A DNA stretch of 64,000 nt, taken from Neorhizobium galegae bv. orientalis str. HAMBI 540. Its GTDB lineage: Bacteria; Pseudomonadota; Alphaproteobacteria; Rhizobiales; Rhizobiaceae. Shown here in pieces: positions 54,842 to 63,561 of this stretch (position 1 is the stretch's first letter; the number at the start of each line of letters is the position of its first letter). The position numbers were made by a program, and so were the translations under genes. The stretch spans positions 2,976,001 through 3,040,000 of the forward strand of contig NZ_HG938353.1 in NCBI RefSeq assembly GCF_000731315.1. The letters are read 5' to 3'. Under the pieces are notes generated by a model. It worked only from the letters and a program-made list of their open reading frames with translations, was not told the origin of the DNA and ran no database searches.

Positions 54842-55894
54842 TTACTTCCCCCCGATCTTGTCGGAAAGCCGATCGAGCGTGCGGCGCAAGGCCTTTGATT
54901 CCTCCTGCTGCGCCTCGATCCAGTCGCGCAGCATCTGCTGTTCGTTGCGCATGTTCTTGACGAGGCCCTGGATGCCTTCGGCAAGATTGGCCATGGCCGA
55001 CAGCGACCGCTCGTTCTGCTGGGCATCGACCGAGCCCTTGGTCTGGGCGGAGGCGAGCGCGCGCAGCTGTTCCGTCAGCGCCCTCAAATCCTCCGAAGAA
55101 CCACTCGCCAGGGTTTCGGCGATGACAGGCGGCATGTCCGACCCGAGGTCGGTCACCGAAGACAGCCAGTTTTCGAGTTCCGTGTAGAAGCGATTCTGGG
55201 CGCGGCCGGCCTGCAGGTCGAGGAAGCCCAGGATCAGTGATCCGGAAAGGCCGAGCAGTGAGGACGAAAACGCCGTGCCCATGCCGGCCAACGGCAGGGC
55301 AAGGCCGCTCTTTATGGCGGCGAGCACGTCGTTGGAACTGCCGGAATTCGGGTCGAGCGCCCCGATCACGTTGCTGATCGAGCCGATGGTCTGGATGAGG
55401 CCCCAGAACGTGCCGAGAAGGCCGAGAAAGACGAGCAGGCCGATGAGATAGCGCGACGTGTCGCGTGATTCGTCGAGACGCGTGCCAATGGTGTCGAGGA
55501 TCGAGCGGAAGGCATTGGTCGAAAGCGCCATTCTGCGGCGGCTGCCGATCAGGGTGCGCATCGGCGCCAGAAGGCGCGGTTCACGGCCGACCTTGTCGGC
55601 GTTACCGGCTGCACGGAAGGAATTAAACCAGCGCACCTCCGGCATCAGGGCAATCACTTGGTTGAAAACCAGAATCACGCCGATCAGGAGAACGCCCAGA
55701 ATGAGGCCGTTCAGTCCCGGATTGGTCTGGAAGGCATGCGCAGCCTGGCGGTAGAGGATCGACGCGACGAAACCGACGATGATCAGGAAGATCAGCATCG
55801 TCCATAAGAACGATGCTGGATTGGACAGTTTATAGGCATAACCGCCGCGGTTCGTTTCAGACGCGTCCAAATCGTCCACTGTCGCATTCGCCAT
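54842..55894 (-). CDS. MotA/TolQ/ExbB-family proton channel protein
   Basis: 350 residues with membrane helices near residues 28-50 and 57-78, and a pair near 145-170 and 200-225, ending in a cytoplasmic coiled coil. The second pair matches the MotA/TolQ/ExbB core (G-L-L-G-T-F-W-G-L-I-Q-T-I and A-G-M-G-T-A-F-S-S-S-L-L-G-L). With the MotB-like partner it forms a second proton-driven device besides TolQR. The role is unknown; rhizobial genomes commonly have this pair, so it is probably core rather than acquired. Confidence 0.87.
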   Translation of the reverse strand: MANATVDDLDASETNRGGYAYKLSNPASFLWTMLIFLIIVGFVASILYRQAAHAFQTNPGLNGLILGVLLIGVILVFNQVIALMPEVRWFNSFRAAGNADKVGREPRLLAPMRTLIGSRRRMALSTNAFRSILDTIGTRLDESRDTSRYLIGLLVFLGLLGTFWGLIQTIGSISNVIGALDPNSGSSNDVLAAIKSGLALPLAGMGTAFSSSLLGLSGSLILGFLDLQAGRAQNRFYTELENWLSSVTDLGSDMPPVIAETLASGSSEDLRALTEQLRALASAQTKGSVDAQQNERSLSAMANLAEGIQGLVKNMRNEQQMLRDWIEAQQEESKALRRTLDRLSDKIGGK

Positions 55895-56030
55895 AATAAG
55901 CCTTCGCCTCCGGTAGTCTGCCGGCCCGGAGGCTAGTTGAAAAATGCGACGAATTGAAGTGCAGAAGCTTAGGAAAACAGTCAGCTATTCAGTACTGCAG
56001 TGCTAAGCTGGGCGGTGGCGCAAAAATGCC

Positions 56031-56831
56031 TCAGCGGGTCGGAATGGGCCGGTTGACCACGTCGATCAGTGCCTTCTGGATAAGCTCGTTACCGGCCACG
56101 ACATTGCCACTGCCGAAGATATCGGTCGCGCCCTTCATGTCGGAGACAAACCCGCCGGCCTCGCGGATGAGGATCAGGCCGGCCGCCATGTCCCAGGGCG
56201 AAAGCTCGGTTTCCCAGAAGCCGTCGAGACGACCGGCAGCCACGTAGGCAAGGTCGAGGGCGGCCGCGCCGAAGCGGCGCATGCCGGCGACTTCGCCCAT
56301 GACGTGGCGCAGTTCGACGAGGAACTTGCCGTGATTGCCGCGGCCGAGATGCGGCATACCGCAACCGATCACGCAGTCCGACAGCACCCGACGGGCAGCG
56401 ACCCGGATACGACGATCGTTCATGAAGGCGCCGCCGCCCTTTTCGGCGGTGAACAACTCGTCGGTCGCCGGGTTGAACACGACTCCGGCAACCACTTCGC
56501 CATTACGCTCGAGCGCAACGGAGACTGCGAACTGCGGGATGCCGTGCAGGAAGTTGGTGGTACCGTCGAGCGGATCGACGATCCAGCGATGCGCGCCGTC
56601 GGTGCCCTTCAGCTCCTCGCTTTCCTCGCCGAGGAACCCGTAGGTCGGACGCGCCTTCAGCAGCTCGTCGCGAACGATCTTTTCCGCCTTCAGATCCGCC
56701 TGGGACACGAAATCGCTGGGGCCCTTTACCGAAACCTGCAGGTTCTGCACCTCGCCGAAATCTCTGGAGAGCGATTTGCCTGCCTTGAGGGCAGCCTGAA
56801 CCATGACGTTGAGAAGGGCGGAGCGGGCCAT
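56031..56831 (-). CDS. suhB: Inositol-1-monophosphatase family protein (SuhB-like)
   Basis: 266 residues from ATG 56831 with AAGGA upstream; an open frame to 57017 is unlikely to be coding. Metal-binding motifs G-E-E-S, D-P-L-D-G-T-T-N-F and W-D-M-A-A-G are complete. It dephosphorylates inositol phosphate and, by analogy with SuhB, may take part in rRNA transcription. Single gene. Confidence 0.92.
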   Translation of the reverse strand: MARSALLNVMVQAALKAGKSLSRDFGEVQNLQVSVKGPSDFVSQADLKAEKIVRDELLKARPTYGFLGEESEELKGTDGAHRWIVDPLDGTTNFLHGIPQFAVSVALERNGEVVAGVVFNPATDELFTAEKGGGAFMNDRRIRVAARRVLSDCVIGCGMPHLGRGNHGKFLVELRHVMGEVAGMRRFGAAALDLAYVAAGRLDGFWETELSPWDMAAGLILIREAGGFVSDMKGATDIFGSGNVVAGNELIQKALIDVVNRPIPTR

Positions 56832-57029
56832 GCGGGAAATCCTTGGGGGTTGTCCCGACTTATCGTCTGGACGGGACGGCGTTTTATGAGCGATTTTTTG
56901 ATTGGCGGCTTCAAGACCATAAAACAGCGCGAAATTCAAGTCGTCTGCGGGAATGCGGGCATTGCCGCCGCTGACCACGTCTGCAAAACTGGGTCCATCT
57001 TGTCCCGGCTGCATCACGGAGGAAGCAGG

Positions 57030-57365
57030 ATGAAGGCTACGCTACCGCTGACCTTGAGCCTCGCGCTGCTTGCCACCATGGCCGCGGCATCGCTGGCAGC
57101 CTGGTTCATGATAACGCCAGGTGCAGACCTTGCCGTGCATTTCCGCCTCGACGGCACGCCCGACCGTTATGCGCCCGCGCCTTTCGCACTGTCGATCATC
57201 CCCGTAGTCGCGCTCGTCTCGACCGCGATCTTTGCACTCACGCGACGCTTCAACCACAGAACCGCCGACAAGCCGGTCCTCTACATGGCCGTTTGGATCT
57301 TCGCGATTGCTGCGCTGGCGGGAGGTCATGCGATGATCGTCGGCCACGCATTGTCGGCGAACTAG
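57030..57365 (+). CDS. DUF1648-type membrane protein
   Basis: 111 residues with GGAGG before ATG 57030. Three hydrophobic segments (about 5-27, 52-70, 84-105) and the DUF1648 pattern L-A-V-H-F-R-L-D-G-T-P-D-R-Y-A, found at the N-terminus of SdpI-like immunity proteins. It lacks the rest of SdpI, so an immunity role is not implied. Followed 3 bp later by an uncharacterised gene on the same strand. Confidence 0.78.
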   Translation: MKATLPLTLSLALLATMAAASLAAWFMITPGADLAVHFRLDGTPDRYAPAPFALSIIPVVALVSTAIFALTRRFNHRTADKPVLYMAVWIFAIAALAGGHAMIVGHALSAN

Positions 57366-57368
57366 GCC

Positions 57369-57749
57369 ATGGGAGATGCTCCCGATTGGCGAAGCCTGAC
57401 GGACAATGAGAAACGCATCGTCAAAAACCTGTTGGGTGACGAGCTCGCGCAACCCTCATGGGAAATCAACGGATACTTCGCACGGGAAATCGACGAATAC
57501 GGATCGCTGGCACTGATGCTTCACAACGAGCGAACATCGCCGGAAAACGGACGCATGCGGCCGGTTGCCTCAGGATATTTCGATGACGACAATCAAAAGG
57601 ATGTCATGGGGCCGATGGTCGAGCTCATTCTGTTCGAACAGAACAACGTACTCAGTGAGCTTCAGATTTTTCGAAGCGACGGCTCACCGATGAAGAAGGA
57701 AATTGATCCGGACGGGATTTTTCTGATCTGGCGTCGGCACGCGGCTTGA
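57369..57749 (+). CDS. Uncharacterised small cytoplasmic protein
   Basis: 126 residues, acidic, no membrane segment. W-R-S-L-T-D-N-E-K-R-I-V-K-N-L-L at the start and E-L-I-L-F-E-Q-N-N-V-L-S-E-L-Q-I-F-R at the end resemble small immunity-like proteins of the DUF6984 kind, with low certainty. It lies 3 bp after the DUF1648 gene and has no ribosome site of its own, so it is probably translated by coupling. Confidence 0.65.
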   Translation: MGDAPDWRSLTDNEKRIVKNLLGDELAQPSWEINGYFAREIDEYGSLALMLHNERTSPENGRMRPVASGYFDDDNQKDVMGPMVELILFEQNNVLSELQIFRSDGSPMKKEIDPDGIFLIWRRHAA

Positions 57750-57803
57750 TCCCGAAAGCGGTCTCGTTGAACTGCAGAACCCAAGCCGCCTTCACACACC
57801 TCG

Positions 57804-58949
57804 TCACCCACGCCGGAACTTGTTCGCCGCGTCGATCGCCTGTCTCTGAGTTTCCTCGTTGATTCCGAGGTAAAAATCCTCGAGCTCAGGGTCCTGCAGG
57901 CCGGCGCGGCGTGACAGCACGTACCATTTTGCCGCCTCGACCGGATTGGGCCGGGTGCCGAGCGCGTTGATATAGAGATGGGCGAGCTTGTTCTGGGCCA
58001 CGACATTGCCGCGATGGGCAGCAATCCGTAGCCACTCGAAACCCTTTTCGTAGTTGCGCTCTCCAGCGATGCCGTTGACCATCCAGAGGCCCATGTCGAG
58101 CTGTGCGGTGTCGAAACCGGCCTCTGCGGCACGCTCCAGCCATTCGCGGGCCCGCGCCTTCTTTTCCGCCGGCAGGTCCTTCAGCGCCACATAGACCTGC
58201 GCCACCGCATATTGGCTATCGGCGACGCCCTGCCTTGCGGATTTTTCGTAGAAGGGCAGTGCCAGACGCAGACCCTTGTCGCCGGGATTTTCGGAAACCA
58301 GGATCTGCGCCCAGTTGAACTGCGCCGAGGCATTGCCGGCTTCGGCCGCCCTGCGCATGAAATCGTCGGCTTGCCGCTTGTCGCGGGGCACGTCGCGCCC
58401 GGTCATCAGCAGCAGCGCATACTGGAACATCGCGGCTGGGTCCCCGCCTTCCGCCGCCTTCTGATACCAATATGCCGCTGTCTTCGCATCACGCTTGATA
58501 CCGAGCCCCTTGGTCATCATTTCCGCGACCAGCGTTTGGGCCGCAGCATCGCCGGCCCCGGCGCGGGTCAGCGCCTTGTCGAGCGCCGTCACATACATTC
58601 CGCGCTGGTAGGCCCCGTAGGCATCGTCCACAGTGCCGGTATAGGCTTTTTCAGGCGGCGCGGGCGGCAGGGCTGCCCCCATCCGCTGGTAGAGTTCAAC
58701 GCCGCCCGAGGGAACTATCCCGCTCGGCTGGCCATCTGGCTCCTTGGTTCCCTTTGCTGAGCCCGGAACCGGCTGGATCTCGACCCGACCCTTTTTCATC
58801 GGCTGGAAATCGGGCTCCACCGGCCGGGTCACTGCCCTGGAATTCGCCTGCGCCAGCGCAAGGCAAGGCACCGCCGCCGAAGCGATGAGCGTCGCCAGCA
58901 GCCCTTTCAGAATCACGCGGGAAAGGCGGTTCGACGGCATGGGCTCCAT
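57804..58949 (-). CDS. Secreted Sel1-repeat protein
   Basis: 381 residues from ATG 58949, which overlaps the upstream stop (TGATG); ATG 58940 is an alternative. Signal peptide to about residue 29 (A-L-A). A Pro/Lys-rich linker is followed by at least six Sel1 repeats (A-A-Y-W-Y-Q-K-A-A-E-G-G-D-P, A-D-D-F-M-R-R-A-A-E-A-G-N-A, and so on). Sel1 proteins in the periplasm are scaffolds for envelope or exopolysaccharide functions. Co-transcribed with the thiE-like gene. Confidence 0.88.
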   Translation of the reverse strand: MEPMPSNRLSRVILKGLLATLIASAAVPCLALAQANSRAVTRPVEPDFQPMKKGRVEIQPVPGSAKGTKEPDGQPSGIVPSGGVELYQRMGAALPPAPPEKAYTGTVDDAYGAYQRGMYVTALDKALTRAGAGDAAAQTLVAEMMTKGLGIKRDAKTAAYWYQKAAEGGDPAAMFQYALLLMTGRDVPRDKRQADDFMRRAAEAGNASAQFNWAQILVSENPGDKGLRLALPFYEKSARQGVADSQYAVAQVYVALKDLPAEKKARAREWLERAAEAGFDTAQLDMGLWMVNGIAGERNYEKGFEWLRIAAHRGNVVAQNKLAHLYINALGTRPNPVEAAKWYVLSRRAGLQDPELEDFYLGINEETQRQAIDAANKFRRG

Positions 58950-59602
58950 CAAGCCTCAAACCGTGGCGCTTTTTCGTCCAGAATTGCGTTGACTTCGGCG
59001 ACCGCGGCGCCGGGGCCCTGGGGGTTGGAAAATACCGCTTCCCTGAGCGCCACGAACTCCGCGCCTGTCTCCGCGACGGCGAGCGACGAGGAGGTATCGG
59101 TGCCGCCCATGACGATGCAGGGAATCTCGATCATCGATGCCCACCATTCGCCGAGCGCGAGGTTTTTCGGATGGGCTTCGGGCTTGATGTCGCCGTCGAG
59201 CTTGCCGAAGAAGATATAGTCGGGACGATGTTCACCGATCGCAAGCGCCTGATGCCGGTCGCCCGCCCCGCCGGTGCCAACAATCATCTTCGGCACGAAT
59301 TTCTCGATCGCCTCCCCCAGTTCGGTGAGGTCTCCGCCAAGATGCAGGCCATCCGCCTTGATGCGCCCGGCCACCCGGCTGTCGCCGGAGATCAGCGCGG
59401 CAGCACCCGCCGCCTGGATCAGTTCGACCAGTGCTTCCGCGCGCTTCTGGAACGCCTGGTCGTCAAGGCCATATTGCGGCACGATCACCGAGGCGACGTC
59501 GCCGCCGGCAAGCGCTGCTTCGAGATCCTTGGCCTGCTGATCGGCATCGTCATATTGCGGCACGATCAGCACCAGGCGGCAGCGGTCTTCCTGTCCGGTC
59601 AT
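58949..59602 (-). CDS. Thiamine-phosphate synthase-like TIM barrel protein
   Basis: 217 residues from ATG 59602 with GGAAG upstream. TIM-barrel layout of ThiE: D-G-L-H-L-G-G-D, I-V-G-T-G-G-A-G-D and D-Y-I-F-F-G-K-L-D-G-D, I-P-C-I-V-M-G-G. It resembles ThiE, which joins HMP pyrophosphate and thiazole phosphate, but is diverged (the usual G-x-x-x-T-x-T/K loop is unclear), and there are no other thi genes here. It may be a second, diverged ThiE-like protein. Confidence 0.8.
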   Translation of the reverse strand: MTGQEDRCRLVLIVPQYDDADQQAKDLEAALAGGDVASVIVPQYGLDDQAFQKRAEALVELIQAAGAAALISGDSRVAGRIKADGLHLGGDLTELGEAIEKFVPKMIVGTGGAGDRHQALAIGEHRPDYIFFGKLDGDIKPEAHPKNLALGEWWASMIEIPCIVMGGTDTSSSLAVAETGAEFVALREAVFSNPQGPGAAVAEVNAILDEKAPRFEA

Positions 59603-59719
59603 GTTTCTTCCCGTTCGGCGGATCGACTTATGAAATCCGCACTCGTTTTCTGTCCGCAAATTCGATAGACCGGACCGCCTGCCGGATCAACCATTCCCTC
59701 ATCGACCTCCCGAGTCTTC

Positions 59720-60490
59720 ATGCCCGATACGCTCAGCTTCGCGTTCTTCACCTTCGCCATCCCCGCCGTTCTGCTTGTCGGCCTCTCGAAAGGAGGCATT
59801 GGCGGCGCTATCGGGTTGCTCGGCGTGCCGCTGATGTCGCTCGCCGTGGACCCGGTCAAGGCAGCGGCGATCTTCCTGCCAATCCTGATCGTCATGGACA
59901 TCGTCGCATTATGGTCCTGGCGGAACTTCAACGACCGCAAAACGCTGCTAATGATCCTGCCCGGCGGCATCATCGGCATCGCGCTCGGCTGGGCGACCTC
60001 GGCCTATGTCTCCGACAATGCGCTACGCCTCGTCATCGCCGCGGCGACGCTGCTGTTTACCGTGCGCTATTTCTGGCAGGTCTACGGTCCTCGCTCCAAC
60101 CGGCCGGCGGCTCCGCTGCCGCACCGCCCGGCCGCCGCCACGTTCTGGGGCGCCTTGTCCGGTTACGCGAGCTTCGTCGCCCATGCCGGCGGACCGCCTT
60201 TCCAGATCTACGTCCTGCCGATGCGGCTCGATCCGAAATCCTATACCGGCGCCAGCATCCGCTTTTTCGCGATCGTCAACGCGGTCAAGGTCATCCCTTA
60301 TTTCCTGCTGGGCGCGCTCGACGCGGAGAACCTCACCATATCCGCGACGCTGCTGCCGGTGGCCCTGATCGCGACCATGCTCGGCGCGGCCGTCGTCAAG
60401 CATCTGAAGGCGGAAACCTTCTATCCGATGACTTACGGTCTGGCATTCTGTGCGGGATTGAAACTGCTGTGGGACGGCCTGCCGTTCTGA
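59720..60490 (+). CDS. TauE/SafE (TSUP) family transporter
   Basis: 256 residues with eight predicted helices, G-L-S-K-G-G-I-G-G-A-I-G near the start and A-H-A-G-G-P-P-F-Q in the second half, diagnostic of the TSUP family. Members export sulfite, sulfonates or other anions. Located on its own; the ArsR-type regulator 114 bp downstream on the same strand could control it, by inference only. Confidence 0.9.
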   Translation: MPDTLSFAFFTFAIPAVLLVGLSKGGIGGAIGLLGVPLMSLAVDPVKAAAIFLPILIVMDIVALWSWRNFNDRKTLLMILPGGIIGIALGWATSAYVSDNALRLVIAAATLLFTVRYFWQVYGPRSNRPAAPLPHRPAAATFWGALSGYASFVAHAGGPPFQIYVLPMRLDPKSYTGASIRFFAIVNAVKVIPYFLLGALDAENLTISATLLPVALIATMLGAAVVKHLKAETFYPMTYGLAFCAGLKLLWDGLPF

Positions 60491-60604
60491 CCCGGTAACG
60501 CAGGCGCGGCGTCGCTAAAAAAGCAACGCAAAATAAGGCAATCGACATTGTTGCGATGCACAATAAATCTTGCCGTCACCGGGCGTTTACCGTAAGTTCA
60601 ACGC

Positions 60605-60865
60605 ATGACAACCGTTGACCCCTTTGCAGCCATAGCTGATCCTAACCGGCGGTATCTGCTGGAGGAATTGCGGCGCGCGCCGAAAACCGTAAACGAACTT
60701 GCGCAAGGCCTGCCGATCAGCCGGCCCGCGGTATCGCAGCACTTGAAGGCGCTTCTGGATAGCAATCTGGTGAATGTGACGGCGGAAGGCACGCGGCGCA
60801 TCTATTCCGTCAACAGCAAGGGCTTCGACAGGCTGAACCTGTGGCTCGATCAGTTCTGGTCGTGA
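60605..60865 (+). CDS. ArsR-family HTH transcriptional regulator
   Basis: 86 residues, a single winged helix: F-A-A-I-A-D-P-N-R-R, L-P-I-S-R-P-A-V-S-Q-H-L-K-A-L and G-T-R-R-I-Y-S-V. It has no Cys, so it is not a classical thiol metal sensor and belongs with the short SdpR-like branch. No ribosome site is obvious. Target unknown. It is 114 bp after the TSUP gene. Confidence 0.88.
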   Translation: MTTVDPFAAIADPNRRYLLEELRRAPKTVNELAQGLPISRPAVSQHLKALLDSNLVNVTAEGTRRIYSVNSKGFDRLNLWLDQFWS

Positions 60866-61017
60866 CGACCGGGGCTTTTAAATCTTTTTGGATTTTGTGG
60901 TCCCCTGCACCACGACCAGAACCTTGTCATTGATATTTCTGGATTATTTTGCCGCCTTCATTATGCGCCTCTAACTGATGAAACAATGGGCGAGCGGCGG
61001 GTTCTCCTACTGAGGAA

Positions 61018-61194
61018 CTAATGACGCGTGGATGCCTTTATGCGCTGCATTTGGTCCTTGATGCGCAGCTTGCGCCGCTTGAGATCGGCTATTTCACGGT
61101 CGTCGGCGGAGGGTGACGCGAGAATTGCCTGGAGCTCCTCCTCCAAAGCACCATGCTTCTTTTCAAGCGATGCGATATGAGCCTGGACGGTCAT
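61018..61194 (-). CDS. DUF465 (YdcH-like) small protein, copy 1
   Basis: 58 residues from ATG 61194. Helical and charged, L-E-K-K-H-G-A-L-E-E-E-L and I-A-D-L-K-R-R-K-L-R-I-K-D, the DUF465 pattern. Alphaproteobacteria often carry two DUF465 genes as here, divergent and next to purEK. Function unknown. Confidence 0.85.
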   Translation of the reverse strand: MTVQAHIASLEKKHGALEEELQAILASPSADDREIADLKRRKLRIKDQMQRIKASTRH

Positions 61195-61424
61195 GTGGCA
61201 TGTTCCTTCCTTGGTACCTACCACGGCATTCCCTAATGCCGAGGCTTCAGGTTTACGAAGGAAGTGTGACACGATCGGCCGGGTTTGTCGAAGGTGAAAT
61301 CGTGGTTTCAAGGAGGCAAATTCGTGACCTTGTCTAACTTCCCGTTAACGCGGTTTGGTGGTAGAGGCTTGCGGACATGGCCGACTGCCGCTGAAAATGC
61401 GGGCGTGAGAATGGGGACTGGAAT
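61195..61424. promoter_or_regulatory. Divergent promoter region between the two DUF465 genes
   Basis: Contains CGGCATT-CCCT-AATGCCG (61224-61241), a perfect 7-bp stem, and flanking complementary CCTTCCTT/AAGGAAG. It may be a leader hairpin or operator. No coding frame. Confidence 0.4.
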
Positions 61425-61628
61425 ATGGCAGATCAGGAACAGGCGGATATCCGGCTGGTGCTCGCGAAACTTCGGCAGGAACACGAGGATTACGACGCTG
61501 CCATCAACGCCATGATCCAGGTCGGTTGTGACGCGCTGCGCGTGCAGCGCATGAAGAAGAAGAAGCTGTCGCTGAAAGACAAGATCACGCAGTTCGAAGA
61601 TCAGATCGTTCCGGATATCATCGCTTAA
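61425..61628 (+). CDS. DUF465 (YdcH-like) small protein, copy 2
   Basis: 67 residues. [15 protein letters not shown] and [15 protein letters not shown], the DUF465 pattern with a basic centre. It precedes purE by 10 bp and is probably the first gene of DUF465-purE-purK. Confidence 0.88.
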   Translation: MADQEQADIRLVLAKLRQEHEDYDAAINAMIQVGCDALRVQRMKKKKLSLKDKITQFEDQIVPDIIA

Positions 61629-61638
61629 GAGGGCCGCC

Positions 61639-62136
61639 ATGTCTGAAAGACCCGCTGTCGCCATCATCATGGGCAGCCAGTCCGACTGGGAGACCATGAA
61701 GAACGCCGCCGATACGTTGGAAGCGCTCGATATCGGCTATGAGGCCCGTATCATATCGGCGCATCGCACGCCGGAGCGGATGATGCAATTCGCCAAGGGC
61801 GCCCGCGCCGAAGGGTTCCAGGTCATCATCGCCGGTGCCGGCGGTGCGGCACACCTGCCCGGCATGACCGCCGCCATGACGCCGCTGCCGGTTTTCGGCG
61901 TGCCGGTTCAGTCGAAGGCGCTGTCCGGCCAGGACAGCCTGCTGTCGATCGTCCAGATGCCGGCCGGCATTCCGGTGGGCACTCTTGCCATCGGCCGGGC
62001 CGGTGCCATCAACGCTGCCCTGCTGGCAGCCGCGGTTCTCGCCCTCAACGATGATGAGATCGCCGACCGGCTCGACGAATGGCGCGCCCGCCAAAGCGCC
62101 GCCGTTGCAGACTACCCAATCGACGAGGCTCCATGA
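61639..62136 (+). CDS. purE: N5-carboxyaminoimidazole ribonucleotide mutase
   Basis: 165 residues, class I Pur[10 protein letters not shown] and S-A-H-R-T-P-E-R, plus [12 protein letters not shown]. It converts N5-CAIR to CAIR in purine synthesis. Its stop overlaps the purK start (ATGA). Confidence 0.97.
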   Translation: MSERPAVAIIMGSQSDWETMKNAADTLEALDIGYEARIISAHRTPERMMQFAKGARAEGFQVIIAGAGGAAHLPGMTAAMTPLPVFGVPVQSKALSGQDSLLSIVQMPAGIPVGTLAIGRAGAINAALLAAAVLALNDDEIADRLDEWRARQSAAVADYPIDEAP

Positions 62137-63212
62137 CTGTCCACACGATCGGCATTATCGGCGGCGGCCAGCTCGGCCGCATGCTGGCCATGGCCGCGGC
62201 CCGGCTGAACTTCCGCACGATCGTGCTCGAACCGCAGGCCGACTGCCCGGCAGCCCAGGTCGCCAATGCCCAGATCACTGCCGCCTATGACGATCCGGCA
62301 GCGCTTGCCGAACTCGCCAGCCGCTGCGACGTCGTCACCTACGAATTCGAAAACGTGCCTGTCACCGCCGCCGAGGCGCTGCAGCGCTCGGTGCCGGTCT
62401 ATCCGCCGGCCAAAGCGCTCGATGTCTCCCAGGACCGGCTGACCGAAAAGCGCTTCCTGAATTCCTGCGGCATCGAGACCGCCCGATTCCATGCCGTCGA
62501 CAGCCAGTCCGACCTCGAAAAGGCGCTCGCCGATTTCGGCGGCCAAGGCGTCCTGAAGACCCGCCGGATGGGTTATGACGGCAAGGGCCAGCGCGTCTTC
62601 CGCTCCGCCGACGACAAGCCGGCCGGCGCCTATGACGCGCTCGGCGGCGTGCCACTGATTCTCGAAAGTTTCGTGCCCTTCGAGCGCGAAGTGTCGATCA
62701 TCGCCGCCCGCGCCAACGACGGCACGGTTGCCTGCTATGATCCGGCTGAGAACATACACCGCGACGGCATTCTCCACACCTCCACCCTGCCCGCCAGGAT
62801 CACCGAAGCGACGGCGAAGACCGCCCGCGACTCGGCGGAGAAGCTGCTTGCCGCGCTGGATTATGTCGGCGTCATCGGCATGGAATTCTTCGTGATGGCG
62901 GATGGCACGCTGATCGCCAACGAAATCGCCCCGCGCGTCCATAATTCCGGCCATTGGACGGAAGCCGCCTGCGTGGTGTCGCAGTTCGAGCAGCATATCC
63001 GCGCTGTCGCAGGCCTGCCGCTCGGCAGCCCCGTCCGCCATTCCGACTGCGTGATGACCAACCTCATCGGCGACGACATTCTGGACGTACCCGCCTGGCT
63101 CTCCCGCGATGAGGTTCTGGTCCATCTCTATGGCAAGACGGAATCCCGACCGGGCCGGAAAATGGGCCATGTGACCGAATTGAGGGGCCTGAAAACGTCG
63201 TCACAAGGTTGA
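62133..63212 (+). CDS. purK: N5-carboxyaminoimidazole ribonucleotide synthase
   Basis: 359 residues from ATG 62133. ATP-grasp enzyme with [11 protein letters not shown] at the N-terminus, [12 protein letters not shown] and [12 protein letters not shown]. It makes N5-CAIR from AIR, bicarbonate and ATP and hands it to PurE. The ATGA overlap ensures equal expression. Confidence 0.97.
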   Translation: MTVHTIGIIGGGQLGRMLAMAAARLNFRTIVLEPQADCPAAQVANAQITAAYDDPAALAELASRCDVVTYEFENVPVTAAEALQRSVPVYPPAKALDVSQDRLTEKRFLNSCGIETARFHAVDSQSDLEKALADFGGQGVLKTRRMGYDGKGQRVFRSADDKPAGAYDALGGVPLILESFVPFEREVSIIAARANDGTVACYDPAENIHRDGILHTSTLPARITEATAKTARDSAEKLLAALDYVGVIGMEFFVMADGTLIANEIAPRVHNSGHWTEAACVVSQFEQHIRAVAGLPLGSPVRHSDCVMTNLIGDDILDVPAWLSRDEVLVHLYGKTESRPGRKMGHVTELRGLKTSSQG

Positions 63213-63335
63213 CATGCAGATTGGCTCGGGTTATCTGCACGCCCAACTGAGAGCGCGCCCCTCGAAGAATCTTGGCGGCGCGCTTTTGATTGATAGACAT
63301 GCGGCTTCGCGCCCACAGACTGCTGGACCAGGAAA

Positions 63336-63461
63336 ATGAAGATCAAGAACTCGCTTAAGGCGCTGAAGGCTCGTCACCGCGATAACCGTCTGGTTCGCCG
63401 CAAGGGCCGCGTTTACATCATCAACAAGATGAACCCGCGCTTCAAGGCTCGTCAGGGCTGA
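63336..63461 (+). CDS. rpmJ: Ribosomal protein L36, type B (YkgO-like)
   Basis: 41 residues, [17 protein letters not shown] with AGGAAA before ATG 63336. It lacks the Cys-x2-Cys/Cys-His zinc motif of type A L36, so it is the zinc-free form. Too short to be noticed by simple length cut-offs. Confidence 0.95.
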   Translation: MKIKNSLKALKARHRDNRLVRRKGRVYIINKMNPRFKARQG

Positions 63462-63561
63462 TATCGGCGTTCGGTTCCGGTCTTTGACCGCAGCCGATCA
63501 AATTGTCGGTAACACGACAAATCGGGTTTGACCTTCGGCGCAGGCGGATTACCTTATCCGC

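Noticed and set aside
53807..55894. Zorya defence system
   Set aside because: Only the ZorA/ZorB-like channel type is present; no ZorC, ZorD or ZorE-like gene is next to it, and such pairs are common in rhizobial chromosomes.
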